Assembly (NCBI RefSeq): GCF_902705875.1
Contig: NZ_CACSIK010000001.1
Location: 1,814,615 to 1,878,614 of the forward strand
From: Zhongshania aliphaticivorans
Lineage (GTDB): Bacteria; Pseudomonadota; Gammaproteobacteria; Pseudomonadales; Spongiibacteraceae
Reading direction: 5' to 3'
Length of the DNA stretch: 64,000 bases
Shown here: positions 47,701 to 54,761 of the stretch, piece after piece
Layout: each line of letters opens with the position of its first letter
How positions within the stretch are numbered: the first letter of the stretch is position 1
Notes under the pieces: model-generated
Seen by the model: the letters and a program-made list of their open reading frames with translations, nothing else
What the model was told of the DNA's origin: nothing
Database searches by the model: none
Program-made: the position numbers and the translations under genes

Positions 47701-47865
47701 CGCCAGGCGGTTGCCGATGGAATTTCAGAAGGCTCAGTTATTAGCTGGGAACATATAAATATGCTCGGTACCTATGAAATTGATCATCTAGAAGGTCCTG
47801 TATTCTTAGCGTCGCTACAGCAAATGCGGAATCTTAAACTCCGTCATTCAGTTCAAATAGAATGA
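44776..47865 (+). CDS. tnpA: Tn3-family transposase (second, divergent)
   Basis: A 1029-residue Tn3-family transposase. The N terminus (RSLFACDSATQRVMNKITQDDYKVGFLLQVIYF) matches the DUF4158 domain; the catalytic half contains HLHSTDTHGYTEAIFSAMHFLGITFAPRIKSV (Asp of the triad near residue 780, with TDTHGYTE in place of GDTQAQST) and the tail LLCSTILQNIVIAWNYLYLSDYL...SWEHINMLGTYEIDH. It is an intact frame but only distantly similar to the transposase at the left edge. It lies back to back with the SprT-like gene. No serine resolvase accompanies it; tyrosine recombinases may take that part. The start ATG has a poor SD. Confidence 0.93.
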   Translation: MKEQKEHILDPTPRKYWDSFPKLDLRQRSLFACDSATQRVMNKITQDDYKVGFLLQVIYFTRKRQFFPASHFPLEHIRAARKALALPISESRLIYPADVASRHKRKILEVYDWHTFDGPFKQQLINVAQSLVDKRRRKSDIAYFLLDYCLDQHREVPSYAVVRDIIQAKYHEYESNIGKEIRKRLTDENNAVLTQLVHNSEEFLLHRDVKRINQGVRRQDCIMNGDILNRFQKLYVEFHHVIDSMRLTQEATEDLAIWVKQATVPRVKKFRDVDRRNLHLLAYLQYQYFHRSDAAVDAFKKIITSLKNNASTYQNRENERHEKEVLDAAAALTNVTRNSKEIVRKIIEIGNNPTKTDKSKIKEIISLAEAFMLSDFEDVDEKLQRVDDDVKKRRNKLDYYHYIFSQSKTIQGRVGPLLKHLVFDDGTDPHLAEALHSYQKGLSKVTELTSMEFLSTSEQALIFREDEFSSTEKFKILLFIKVFESLKDESLSLKYSYKYRPAESYFIPAEFWRKSKDQILTSTTLMAYRDPITYLDSIGGSVTELLKEVNNRINENENPYVKFHKDGSWWIDTPATNFSTDQFVSKLLGEDASLSLYQMIHQINSFTNFTDQFEHSTKRFSSEEFKLPHAYAALMSLGTNIGHHQMAKACNGITLKQLRDIESNRFSVSNLKGVNEMIVKLIQSLTLPGIYSDEEGRLHTSSDGRKMVVAVDSLMANFSYKYYGKDKGISANSFIDEQQIFFNVNVLTSSEREAPYMLEGMVESKRTLYPESKFKNKSHLHSTDTHGYTEAIFSAMHFLGITFAPRIKSVQHQTLYAYDSESLQKNSNFRVAPKTKLNRKLIVKRWDDILRLMASIKMNYVSAADIFRKLSSSTKDTELYRAVKEFGRLLKTHFLLHYMNDLDLRQRIEKQLNKVELGQSLSRSIFHGRGKRLYVGAKEDIERVLLCSTILQNIVIAWNYLYLSDYLLSIGDSEQRQAVADGISEGSVISWEHINMLGTYEIDHLEGPVFLASLQQMRNLKLRHSVQIE

Positions 47866-47956
47866 GAACAACTTAGATTCGTAAGCATTTAAAAAACCAT
47901 TTGCAGAATTAATAAAGTCATATATTACAGGTACTTACCCATCTTTGATGCAATAT

Positions 47957-48136
47957 TTACCTCGATGTCGTCAAGTAGCCAATATAGGATAGAAATTCCT
48001 GACCCCAGCGCCATGCCTTTAATTTCCATTGATCTGAGTTGGTAAGTAAGCTTTTTAAATCAGGAAATTCTTCAAGCCGAACGTCTTTAAGATCTTTGTA
48101 CGTTGGATATAGAGGAACTGGTTTAGGCGTGGCCAT
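47957..48136 (-). pseudogene. 5' remnant of a paralogue of the 410-aa integrase
   Basis: Translation of the minus strand from 48136 gives 53 residues that align with the N terminus of the integrase at 42003: ATPKPVPLYPTYKDLKDV versus AIPKPVPLYPTYKDLKAV, and later WGQEFLSYIG in both. After codon 53 (position 47978) the similarity stops abruptly, followed by six unrelated codons and a stop. The breakpoint coincides with GTCGTCAAGTA beside the transposase unit, so an insertion or rearrangement removed the rest. The upstream palindrome of this gene is kept (48199-48218). Confidence 0.85.
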
Positions 48137-48198
48137 AGAGTTATCCTAGATAAGCGAATTAAGCACATCCCAACTATATCAGCCTAGGCTCACTATTT

Positions 48199-48218
48199 CC
48201 AATACTTGACAGTATCGG
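48199..48218 (-). repeat. palindrome upstream of broken integrase (copy 2)
   Basis: In the direction of the remnant gene it reads CCGATAC, TGTCAA, GTATTGG, then AAATAG. It differs from copy 1 (41910-41929) only in the centre. It lies 63 bp before the remnant's start codon, against 73 bp in copy 1. Confidence 0.6.
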
Positions 48219-48482
48219 ATTTTTTAAAGGGTAAATGCAAACCTATATCACGCCAACTATACAGCTACCCCAAATCTCTCTTAACTATGAATTTATAAGC
48301 ATATTCTCGCCCCATTGTTTTTGCTTTAATAACTGATCATCTAAGGCCAGGCTTGGTCATCCATTTCTTGCCGTAATTCATCGCCGGTATCGAGGTTTCG
48401 AGCAGTAGCCGTAACAACTCCCTACAAGTCGAATGCTAGGCTTATTTTTACTGAATAACGGTCTGGGCAGTTTACCGCCAGT

Positions 48483-49055
48483 GTGAAAATAAAATACCCG
48501 AGGCTCTTTTCATCAATACTCAGCTCTTTTTGCTGCACCACCTCGATCACCATACGTTATAGATTTGGTCGTGTAGAGCTATCCATGCGCCTTTACCTCC
48601 CGTCGAGTAAAGGTGATAAGAACGCCGAAGGTCAGGCATGGACGCTAAAAGAGATGTCAGAACTCTGCCCGGTGAATGCCATGCTTGATTGGCAGTCAGC
48701 CCGAATGGTCGAGACTGGACCTGCTTTTGTCAAAGTAGACCGCTGGGGTCGCCCTGGTGTGGAGCCACTTCATATTAATAGCGTAATGAAAATGATGCGC
48801 TCTGCCCTACTCCGCGCAGACATCGATCCTAAAGGGTTTTCGACACATTCGATGCGCCGAGGTTTTGCTAATTACGCGATCGGCCATAAAACGGACGCCC
48901 GAGAGCTTATGAGCTGGGTTAAATGGAAAGATATACGCAGTGCCATTCGTTATATCGACGATGCAGGGAGTTTAGCAAATGACTTGGCCGAGAAAAGTAG
49001 CAGTGCCCTGCCCGGAGATGCAGTCCAGGTCCCGAGATTGAGTCCAGATCGATAG
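48483..49055 (+). pseudogene. C-terminal fragment of a tyrosine recombinase
   Basis: The translation from about 48565 (FGRVELSMRLYLPSSKGDKN) to the stop is the catalytic domain of a recombinase related to the 316-residue enzyme at 3.1 kb. It keeps HSMRRGFA (HxxR), MSWVKWKDIRSA and the Tyr in IRYIDDAG, but the N-terminal core-binding domain is missing, and the first ~25 codons do not resemble the family. Patch I Arg survives only as GRVEL without its usual helix. It is therefore most likely a truncated, inactive remnant. It diverges from the other remnant at 47957-48136, so two broken recombinases lie head to head. Confidence 0.8.
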
Positions 49056-49210
49056 CGGTAGTTCTCTTAAGAAAAAACATTTTAATATCAATTATTTATA
49101 ATATTCAAGCTAAGCTACTTAACTGAAAGCGGTCAATCACCCAGACCCTGAAGCGGTCCAATCAAATAAAGCCGTTCCGATTTTTCCCTTTGATGGCCTA
49201 TGTTTGGGTT

Positions 49211-50923
49211 CTATTGGTAGCGTCCGCAAAAAAAGCTGGTATTACCACGGCAGATATATTCCTCGCTGCCGAAAACCGATCTGGATTTACACTCCTTTAC
49301 GTAGGGATTTATGTCATACGCTTCCAAAGTATCGTCGTGAAAAACCACAGAGTAGCCTTGCGTGCCACATTTCTTTTTTGCGAGCTTTATGAGGTTGTCT
49401 TTCAATAATTTTTTGGCAGCCTCCTCAGTGGAGGATGAATCAAAACCCCAGCTTGCACCTTCAAAGGTAAATTCGGCAGTGCGGGTATCATCGGTAAGAA
49501 TATACCGGCAATAGTCACGAGCGACTCTCGGCAAAGCCATGCCGCTTTCCATGCGGGCCACGCACTCGTTGTTGTTAGCCTGAGTATCGGTCGATGCGGC
49601 AATACGACCGCGCGCAGATTGCGCCGGCATAGTGGGGTAAAGATTGGCGTTGGAATGCAGGGTGCGACCGCCAAACCGAGGCTGATAAGCCACCGTGTTG
49701 ATCACGCAACCTCTGTGCGTATAGCCACCACCCGCTTGCCCGCATTGCTTGGCAGCTAAGCTGGCTTTTCTCGTGCAGTGCTGACTATCTTCAAGCCAGA
49801 TGTGATCATGCTTCGCTAGGCAGTTTTGCTGTGGCGATGCTGGGGCGTTAGCGGTATTTTTATTTGATGTAAACACAGTTGCGGTTGGCGCTGTTACTCG
49901 TGGATTAGATGAGATGCTGGTAACTAAAGTGCTTGCCGCTTGAGTCTGCGCTTGCTGATAATAGTCGCCAGCGGTTTTGTTGAATTGTGTGAGTATTTCA
50001 TCCGCAGAACGATTGTCGCCGTATTTGCCCTGAAGGGCTTGTAGGTTAGATGTGCTGCCGCCCATTACGTCCATACTGTAGGCACTAATGAATTCAGTTT
50101 GTTGTTGAGCCGAAAGATTCGAACTGGCAGCGGTCGCGACACCCGCGGCAATGGCGAGTATTTTACCTATGTCGAAATTAAGTTCTGATTTTTTTTCGCT
50201 GTACTGCCAGTCAGATAAGGTGCTCAACTCGGCGCGGGTTTCTTTTTGTAGCCGTTTCAACACCTCGGAATCCGCCGGAAGTATACCTGGGTCAAAGCGA
50301 ATTAGCGGCGTGCCAACTTCCCAATCGCGGCGCGCGTAAACCCCCACTTCCTTTTGTCCCTGGTATTCAATCTTCCCGATAAACACGGCATTCAGGTAGG
50401 GCCAGTAGTGGCCTTCGGGGTTTGATTTATAGAGTTCGCGGTTAGCACCCATTGTTGGAAAGGCTTTAAACACCCCGCTAAAATGAAATCCTTGAGACGT
50501 GACATAAGTGCCTTCTAAAGGGATGACGACGGTGGTTTCGGAAAAGGGGTCCCCATAGCGTTGCCAGCTGCCCACGAACACATCGAACTCATCGCTTCGC
50601 ACATGGGGGTAGAGTTTAGCGCCCTGCACGGGTAGGCCATCGCGATACTGCGTCGTCCACGTTTGCCCGCGATAGCTCACCTCGTAGTCACCGCTAGTCG
50701 GCTCTCCCTCTTGCCATTGCCCGGCTATCGTATAGTCCGCGTTCACGGCCTTTTTAGTGCCATAGCCATTGCGGCAATCACCCTCAATACACTGTGCCAG
50801 CGGGCCGCTATGGGGCATGGATAGCGATTCACCGCTAGTGGCGCATCCTTGCAGCATGCTGAATGTACTCAGAAGTGATAGGGTGAGCAGAAACAATCTG
50901 GGGGTACGAGCTGCAATAAACAT
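49211..50923 (-). CDS. hypothetical large lipoprotein
   Basis: A 570-residue exported protein with a signal sequence and possible lipobox (SMLQGCATS, Cys about 27). Residues ~45-110 (CRNGYGTKKAVNADYTIAGQWQEGEPTSGDYEVSYRG) look like degenerate MORN-type beta repeats, GYG...G.W..G. The middle is Ala/Gln/Thr-rich with low complexity, and the C-terminal ~190 residues contain paired cysteines (KQCGQAGGGYTHRGC, KKCGTQGYSVVF, EECKSRS-like and RGNTSFFCGRYQ). I do not recognise a family. It follows the 349-residue lipoprotein gene by 24 bp, so the two are probably co-transcribed. Periplasmic or outer-membrane location is inferred. Confidence 0.75.
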   Translation of the reverse strand: MFIAARTPRLFLLTLSLLSTFSMLQGCATSGESLSMPHSGPLAQCIEGDCRNGYGTKKAVNADYTIAGQWQEGEPTSGDYEVSYRGQTWTTQYRDGLPVQGAKLYPHVRSDEFDVFVGSWQRYGDPFSETTVVIPLEGTYVTSQGFHFSGVFKAFPTMGANRELYKSNPEGHYWPYLNAVFIGKIEYQGQKEVGVYARRDWEVGTPLIRFDPGILPADSEVLKRLQKETRAELSTLSDWQYSEKKSELNFDIGKILAIAAGVATAASSNLSAQQQTEFISAYSMDVMGGSTSNLQALQGKYGDNRSADEILTQFNKTAGDYYQQAQTQAASTLVTSISSNPRVTAPTATVFTSNKNTANAPASPQQNCLAKHDHIWLEDSQHCTRKASLAAKQCGQAGGGYTHRGCVINTVAYQPRFGGRTLHSNANLYPTMPAQSARGRIAASTDTQANNNECVARMESGMALPRVARDYCRYILTDDTRTAEFTFEGASWGFDSSSTEEAAKKLLKDNLIKLAKKKCGTQGYSVVFHDDTLEAYDINPYVKECKSRSVFGSEEYICRGNTSFFCGRYQ

Positions 50924-50947
50924 GTATTTCCTTAGGGCGTGTTAACA

Positions 50948-51997
50948 CTAAAATGTCAGGCAGTCAGGGCGTTCAACTCTTTCGCCCATCTCGTAACACA
51001 TGCTTGTATTGCCTAGATACGGGCTGCTATTGTAGGTTTCCTGCAAACCGTGCATTTTAGCATCCTGGAAACGATAGATACTGCTGGGCTGTTTACCCCT
51101 ATAAGTCATATTTTTAGAGCGACCGCCTGCCAGCTTGATAGTCTGTTGAGTCGTAAAAAAGCCTGGGGTGTTGCTACTGTCGCTAAATTGCAAATTTAAT
51201 TTATCGGATTGATACGCAAGCATATAGTTGCCCATATCACCGATTATAGCTGCCATATCTAGGCTCTTGCCGAGTATGTCTAGGGCTTCTTCATCGATCA
51301 TGTGCCGTGATGTGAAGACCTCGGTGGTGTGCTCAATTACTGGCGGAGCGCCCGGCGTGTGCTCTAGGACTTTGTAGCGAGTGCGGATGGTGTTCTCAGT
51401 CAGTTGGCTGGAAACATCCTCAATTTCTTCACCATTGACCATCTTGGCTTTGTGGGTGTCTGCACGGATTTTGGTATAGATTATATGGTCGTCAGTTTTT
51501 AACTCTGCGCCACTTTTGTACTTATTGCAAAGCGCCTCGCTAGCCCTGAGCTCGTAGGCCAGCAAGGTCTGTTTTAAAACATACTTCGTTATTTTCGAAC
51601 TATCGAGAGTAGAAGCCGATGCTTGCGCGGCCAATGAGCCCTTGCCGGTCTGTTGAGCTGTCGATTTATGACCTGCCAACATATCGCCCTCTGCGAAAAA
51701 GGCGATCCGCTTTTTGATGGCCTCCTCTGAAAGTTCACAGACCGGATAAGCGACAGGATCGTACAAAAGCGTACCATGAGCCCTGACGTGGGCCTGACCA
51801 GCCTTAAACTGTTCAGCCAATTGTTTGGCCTTGGGATCGGTGAAGCTGGGCAACTCACCTTTTACGGCACCGTAGTTATCCTCCATGAGCTTAATCGAAT
51901 CCGCTTGGTAATCCTCTGCTGTGTAACTCACACAGCCAGATACGCTAATCAGGCTGAATAATACCAACGAGGTATACAAGGGCTTGGCTAGGGACAT
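50948..51997 (-). CDS. hypothetical lipoprotein
   Basis: A 349-residue lipoprotein: signal peptide with lipobox SVSGCVSY (Cys about 22). The mature part is Lys/Ala/Thr-rich, without clear domains. A late segment (SKNMTYRGKQPSSIYRFQDAKMHGLQETYNSSPYLGNTSMCYEMGERVERPDCLTF) has two cysteines that could pair. No family is recognised. It is the upstream member of a two-gene set with the 570-residue lipoprotein. No attC-like site follows either gene, so they are not evident integron cassettes. Confidence 0.75.
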   Translation of the reverse strand: MSLAKPLYTSLVLFSLISVSGCVSYTAEDYQADSIKLMEDNYGAVKGELPSFTDPKAKQLAEQFKAGQAHVRAHGTLLYDPVAYPVCELSEEAIKKRIAFFAEGDMLAGHKSTAQQTGKGSLAAQASASTLDSSKITKYVLKQTLLAYELRASEALCNKYKSGAELKTDDHIIYTKIRADTHKAKMVNGEEIEDVSSQLTENTIRTRYKVLEHTPGAPPVIEHTTEVFTSRHMIDEEALDILGKSLDMAAIIGDMGNYMLAYQSDKLNLQFSDSSNTPGFFTTQQTIKLAGGRSKNMTYRGKQPSSIYRFQDAKMHGLQETYNSSPYLGNTSMCYEMGERVERPDCLTF

Positions 51998-52435
51998 ATA
52001 TAGTTCTTATCTATTTTTGGCTAAAAAACCAATAGTAAATGAAAAATCCGAGTGAAAACAAGTTTTCGGAAAATGGCGATTTATCTCGATAGTTTCTATC
52101 CAACTACACAATTCATTAAGTTATTTTTGTGTCGTTTCGCTGGGCATTAAAAAACCCACTGGACCGGCCGCATGAGCGCCAGCTCAAAATGAAGGTACGG
52201 GCAAGCCGCAGGTTTATTGCTCCGCATGAGCACACGATGAAGATAAATCAGTTACGACTAATGAATATACTCATTGTTGCGCGGCTCCTAGCCTATAGCT
52301 TCAAGACTGATGGACCGCTTTTAGCACCCAGCAGAAATCAACTCATCAGAGTCCACCCCCAAAGGCTCAACCCACCCTTTAGCGGTCATACGAAGCCTGT
52401 CAATTTGAAAGGACTATTTCAGGAAAGCAGCCATT
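51998..52435. other. 438-bp region without recognised gene
   Basis: It lies between the lipoprotein pair and the outermost attC site. I find no gene, repeat or attC here. The plus-strand open frame 52129-52560 runs through the attC and is unlikely to be coding. Confidence 0.5.
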
Positions 52436-52507
52436 CGATAACGCCCGCAACACCGGGCAATTTGAAGCGCAGCGGAAAATTGACCCGTGTGCTTGCGCTT
52501 GTTATAC
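52436..52507 (-). repeat. attC site of cassette 3
   Basis: Read on the minus strand it starts with GTATAACAAGCG and ends GGGCGTTATCG. The inner parts pair imperfectly (CACGGGTCAATTTT with AAATTGCCCGGTG), the usual attC hairpin with unpaired bases. Length is about 70 bp. Bases 52502-52504 are also the stop codon of the cassette gene, a common overlap. Confidence 0.88.
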
Positions 52508-53128
52508 AATATTGGCTTTCTGGTTCAGACTTTTTCGCCTGTTCTGTTCTACATGATTAGAGAAAACCTCTATAGCTGGATAAGATTTCTCCCCTCCAGC
52601 AGCCACTCGGAAATCATGCAATGCCGCATGCCCATCTGCGGGTTTAAAGAGATATGAGAACTGCTGTTCGATTACATCCCGGTCCACAACTGAGTACTGC
52701 CATGCCACGAGCACTGACTCAAGTGAGTTAAGGTACGAAACTGCATGCCATCGAAGCTCTGCTGATTGTGCCTCAGAAAGTGTAATATCATTGTCGCCTT
52801 CTTCTGCTTCTTCACCTTCTTCAAAGCCATTCCCTTCAAAAAACTCTGACAGAAGCTTCTTATGCTTTTTTGCAATTTTTATTTCTTGCTGATTAAATAG
52901 CTCTCGACACTGTTCCGGGTCGAATGTTTCGATAATCTTCCTTGCAACAGACCCTTCCTTTTTGATTTGCTTTGTCCACTCCATGAGAAGCTCTACCGAT
53001 TTTTCGCGCCTCGAGCGCTCATGATCAGCCTTTAGCTGTTGATACGCTATCCCGACCTGAATTGCGATGCCTACGAAAGCGAGCGAGCCTACGATAGTTG
53101 CAACATCAGCCCAATTCGATAATGTCAT
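52502..53128 (-). CDS. integron cassette 3: DUF4760-like membrane-anchored protein
   Basis: A 208-residue protein with one N-terminal membrane helix (NWADVATIVGSLAFVGIAIQVGIAYQQL) and a cytoplasmic helical part: ADHERSRREKSVELLMEWTKQIKK, an acidic low-complexity loop (GFEEGEEAEEGDND) and SYLNSLESVLVAWQYSVVDRDVIEQQFSYLF. This architecture resembles DUF4760-type proteins, which are frequent among cassette and mobile-element genes of unknown function; the assignment is tentative. The TAA stop lies within the attC. A phage-defence role is only a hypothesis suggested by the cassette context. Confidence 0.85.
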   Translation of the reverse strand: MTLSNWADVATIVGSLAFVGIAIQVGIAYQQLKADHERSRREKSVELLMEWTKQIKKEGSVARKIIETFDPEQCRELFNQQEIKIAKKHKKLLSEFFEGNGFEEGEEAEEGDNDITLSEAQSAELRWHAVSYLNSLESVLVAWQYSVVDRDVIEQQFSYLFKPADGHAALHDFRVAAGGEKSYPAIEVFSNHVEQNRRKSLNQKANIV

Positions 53129-53149
53129 TACTATTCCCCAAATATTTTT

Positions 53150-53240
53150 GTATAACGCCCAAAGCTGCCAACCGCTTTCGCGGAGGCCTTGCTTTTCAAG
53201 GCCGTAGCGAAAGTGGGTCGGTAGCCTTTGTTTGTTAAAG
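53150..53240 (-). repeat. attC site of cassette 2
   Basis: On the minus strand it starts CTTTAACAAACAAAGGC and ends TTTGGGCGTTATAC. Complementary parts (CTACCGACCC with GCGGTTGGCAG; ACTTTCGC with GCGAAAGC; GGCCTTG with CAAGGCC) fold into one long imperfect hairpin. Length is about 90 bp. Confidence 0.92.
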
Positions 53241-53257
53241 CCTCTCTCGACATAAAC

Positions 53258-53848
53258 CTATATCCCGCCGTTGTTTGCAAGAATAAGAAACTGAAGCAAT
53301 ATGATTGTTAGATAAATTGCGAAAGAAAAGCCCATAAATAATAGAGTTACTGCTAGCCTTCGCTTCCAAGCTGATTCAACCGGTTGTGGATACATAGCAA
53401 TTGTGGTTGCCGTACATTGATCGCTTCGCGCATTAATTAGCGCCGGCAAGTCATTGTTGACTGAAAGCAACTCAAAACCGATTTGTTCATTTGGTGCAAG
53501 ACTTTCAAACACCATGACGTGCCTACCATCTTGCTCTGAATGTTGTTCATAATGCCGAGAAGGCCAAATATTAATGCAGAGCGGCTTCCAGTTGAATACC
53601 AGCTCTACTCTGGTCGCGGTTTCTCGGCCAGAATTTGAGATTACATGTGAAGCCGTATGAACAGATTGTTTTTCACGGATGACATTACCATCCGGATCTC
53701 TCAAAGGTTCGTCGACAATAAATGTAAAGCTATGAGGAATGGCCAGTTGAAGCTTAGCCCGCGCTTTAAACCGATTATTTAAGAACCACGTAATTAGCGG
53801 GATTACTAAAGAAAATATCTCTTTCGCATAATGTTGAATAAATTCCAT
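53258..53848 (-). CDS. integron cassette 2: hypothetical membrane protein
   Basis: A 196-residue protein with an N-terminal membrane segment (IFSLVIPLITWFLNN), a soluble beta-rich middle (KLQLAIPHSFTFIVDE..., HVISNSGRETATRVELVFNWKP, FESLAPNEQIGFELLSV) and a C-terminal membrane helix (LAVTLLFMGFSFAIYLTIILLQFLIL). The middle resembles an Ig-like fold judged by strand pattern; I recognise no named family. It starts about 22 bp inside the cassette after the previous attC and ends 17 bp before its own attC. Function is unknown. Confidence 0.82.
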   Translation of the reverse strand: MEFIQHYAKEIFSLVIPLITWFLNNRFKARAKLQLAIPHSFTFIVDEPLRDPDGNVIREKQSVHTASHVISNSGRETATRVELVFNWKPLCINIWPSRHYEQHSEQDGRHVMVFESLAPNEQIGFELLSVNNDLPALINARSDQCTATTIAMYPQPVESAWKRRLAVTLLFMGFSFAIYLTIILLQFLILANNGGI

Positions 53849-53870
53849 AATGGTTCTCGTAGCAGTGTAG

Positions 53871-53974
53871 CTTTAACGCCCAGCACACGGGCGGCCGAAA
53901 TGAAGCGAAGCGCAATGTAGGCCGTCCTGCCCGGCGCTTTTCAGCCGGGCAATCGTGCTGCTGTTTGTTATAAC
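53871..53974 (-). repeat. attC site of cassette 1
   Basis: On the minus strand it starts GTTATAACAAACAGC and ends GTGTGCTGGGCGTTAAAG. A strong internal stem (GCCCGGC with GCCGGGC around TGAAAAGC) and outer pairing (GCAGCAC with GTGTGCTG) give the attC fold. Length is about 100 bp. The stop codon of the cassette gene (53968-53970) is part of its first box. Confidence 0.92.
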
Positions 53975-54432
53975 CAAATATATTTCCAAAATATACCTCG
54001 TGACCCACATAAGCTTACTTCATAACCAACCTCTGAGAGTAGGCTAGATGCAGACTCACAAGCCTCTTGGTTTTTAAACAGGCCTACTGTACGACTGTCT
54101 ATAGCGCTTATTTGTAGGCTGAGAACATAAACTTTTCTTGGCCAATACGAACCATGCTTCAGCATTTTATAGCTTGGCTCTACCTCTTTATATACCTTCG
54201 CTAAGGATGAGCAGTTCCTTTTTGTAGCAGATAGTCTTTCTTCAATAGACCTTCGTTTTTCTTCTGGCAATTTCAAGAAAAACTCGTTGTATTGAGATTC
54301 CTGGAACTTTGCATCATCGCAAACCAAGTCTTTATATGAGCCAAATGTGTAGTCTGTAACCCCAGCATCTGGATCGTGATCACATCCGGCCAAGAATATT
54401 AGAGTGAATAATGATAATAAAGTACGATTCAT
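53968..54432 (-). CDS. integron cassette 1: hypothetical lipoprotein
   Basis: A 154-residue lipoprotein with a clear lipobox (FLAGCDHD, Cys about 17). The mature part contains six further cysteines, VCDDAKF, KRNCSS, EACESASS and SLCGSRG among them, and a basic/aromatic tail (GIFWKYIWL). No family is recognised. As the cassette next to attI it should be expressed most strongly from an integron promoter. Its ATG is six bases inside the cassette boundary GTTATAAC, so translation signals must be very short or lie in attI. Confidence 0.82.
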   Translation of the reverse strand: MNRTLLSLFTLIFLAGCDHDPDAGVTDYTFGSYKDLVCDDAKFQESQYNEFFLKLPEEKRRSIEERLSATKRNCSSLAKVYKEVEPSYKMLKHGSYWPRKVYVLSLQISAIDSRTVGLFKNQEACESASSLLSEVGYEVSLCGSRGIFWKYIWL

Positions 54433-54437
54433 TGGAA

Positions 54438-54725
54438 GTTATAACAGTTTTATTATGAAGACTGGGGCCTTATATCACTTTGGCTCCCTATCTCCGGAGC
54501 CGGATTCTGAATGGCGTCAAAAACCATAGCAATATCATTCACTTGATTGTATTTAGTTGAATTAGCTATCGATGTTAGCAAGACTCGCTCCCTCTATTTT
54601 TCCTAAAATCCCTTCTTCTGATCATAAACCGATATATCAAGAAATCAACAACTTAGACTACGATCTACGGAATTAGTGAGCTCGCTTCCACTGAACAAGC
54701 GGTTGACTACATACCACCAACATAA
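54438..54725 (-). other. attI region between intI and first cassette
   Basis: The recombination point is expected in GTTATAAC (54438-54445), matching the same octamer at the cassette 1/2 border (53967-53974). The remaining ~280 bp to intI should hold attI binding sites and promoter elements; I cannot delimit them further. A TTGACT (54703-54708) may be part of the intI promoter. Confidence 0.65.
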
Positions 54726-54745
54726 CACTGTATAAATAACCAGTA
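54726..54745 (+). promoter_or_regulatory. LexA-like (SOS) box upstream of intI
   Basis: CACTGTATAAATAACCAGTA contains CTG-N10-CAG and differs from the consensus palindrome in a few positions. It overlaps a TATAAA and lies 17-36 bp before the intI start, the position known for LexA control of integron integrases. Confidence 0.7.
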
Positions 54746-54761
54746 ATTAAGGGGTGAGCTT

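Noticed and set aside
43420..49245. Apparent similarity between 43420-43480 and 49180-49245 (GATGGC-TATGTTT-GGG and AAGAAAGC-type strings)
   Set aside because: The match is short and gapped, and one side lies in the lipoprotein gene end, so it may be chance.
52129..52560. 143-codon plus-strand open frame
   Set aside because: It runs through the attC of cassette 3 and against the cassette gene; composition is unlike its neighbours.
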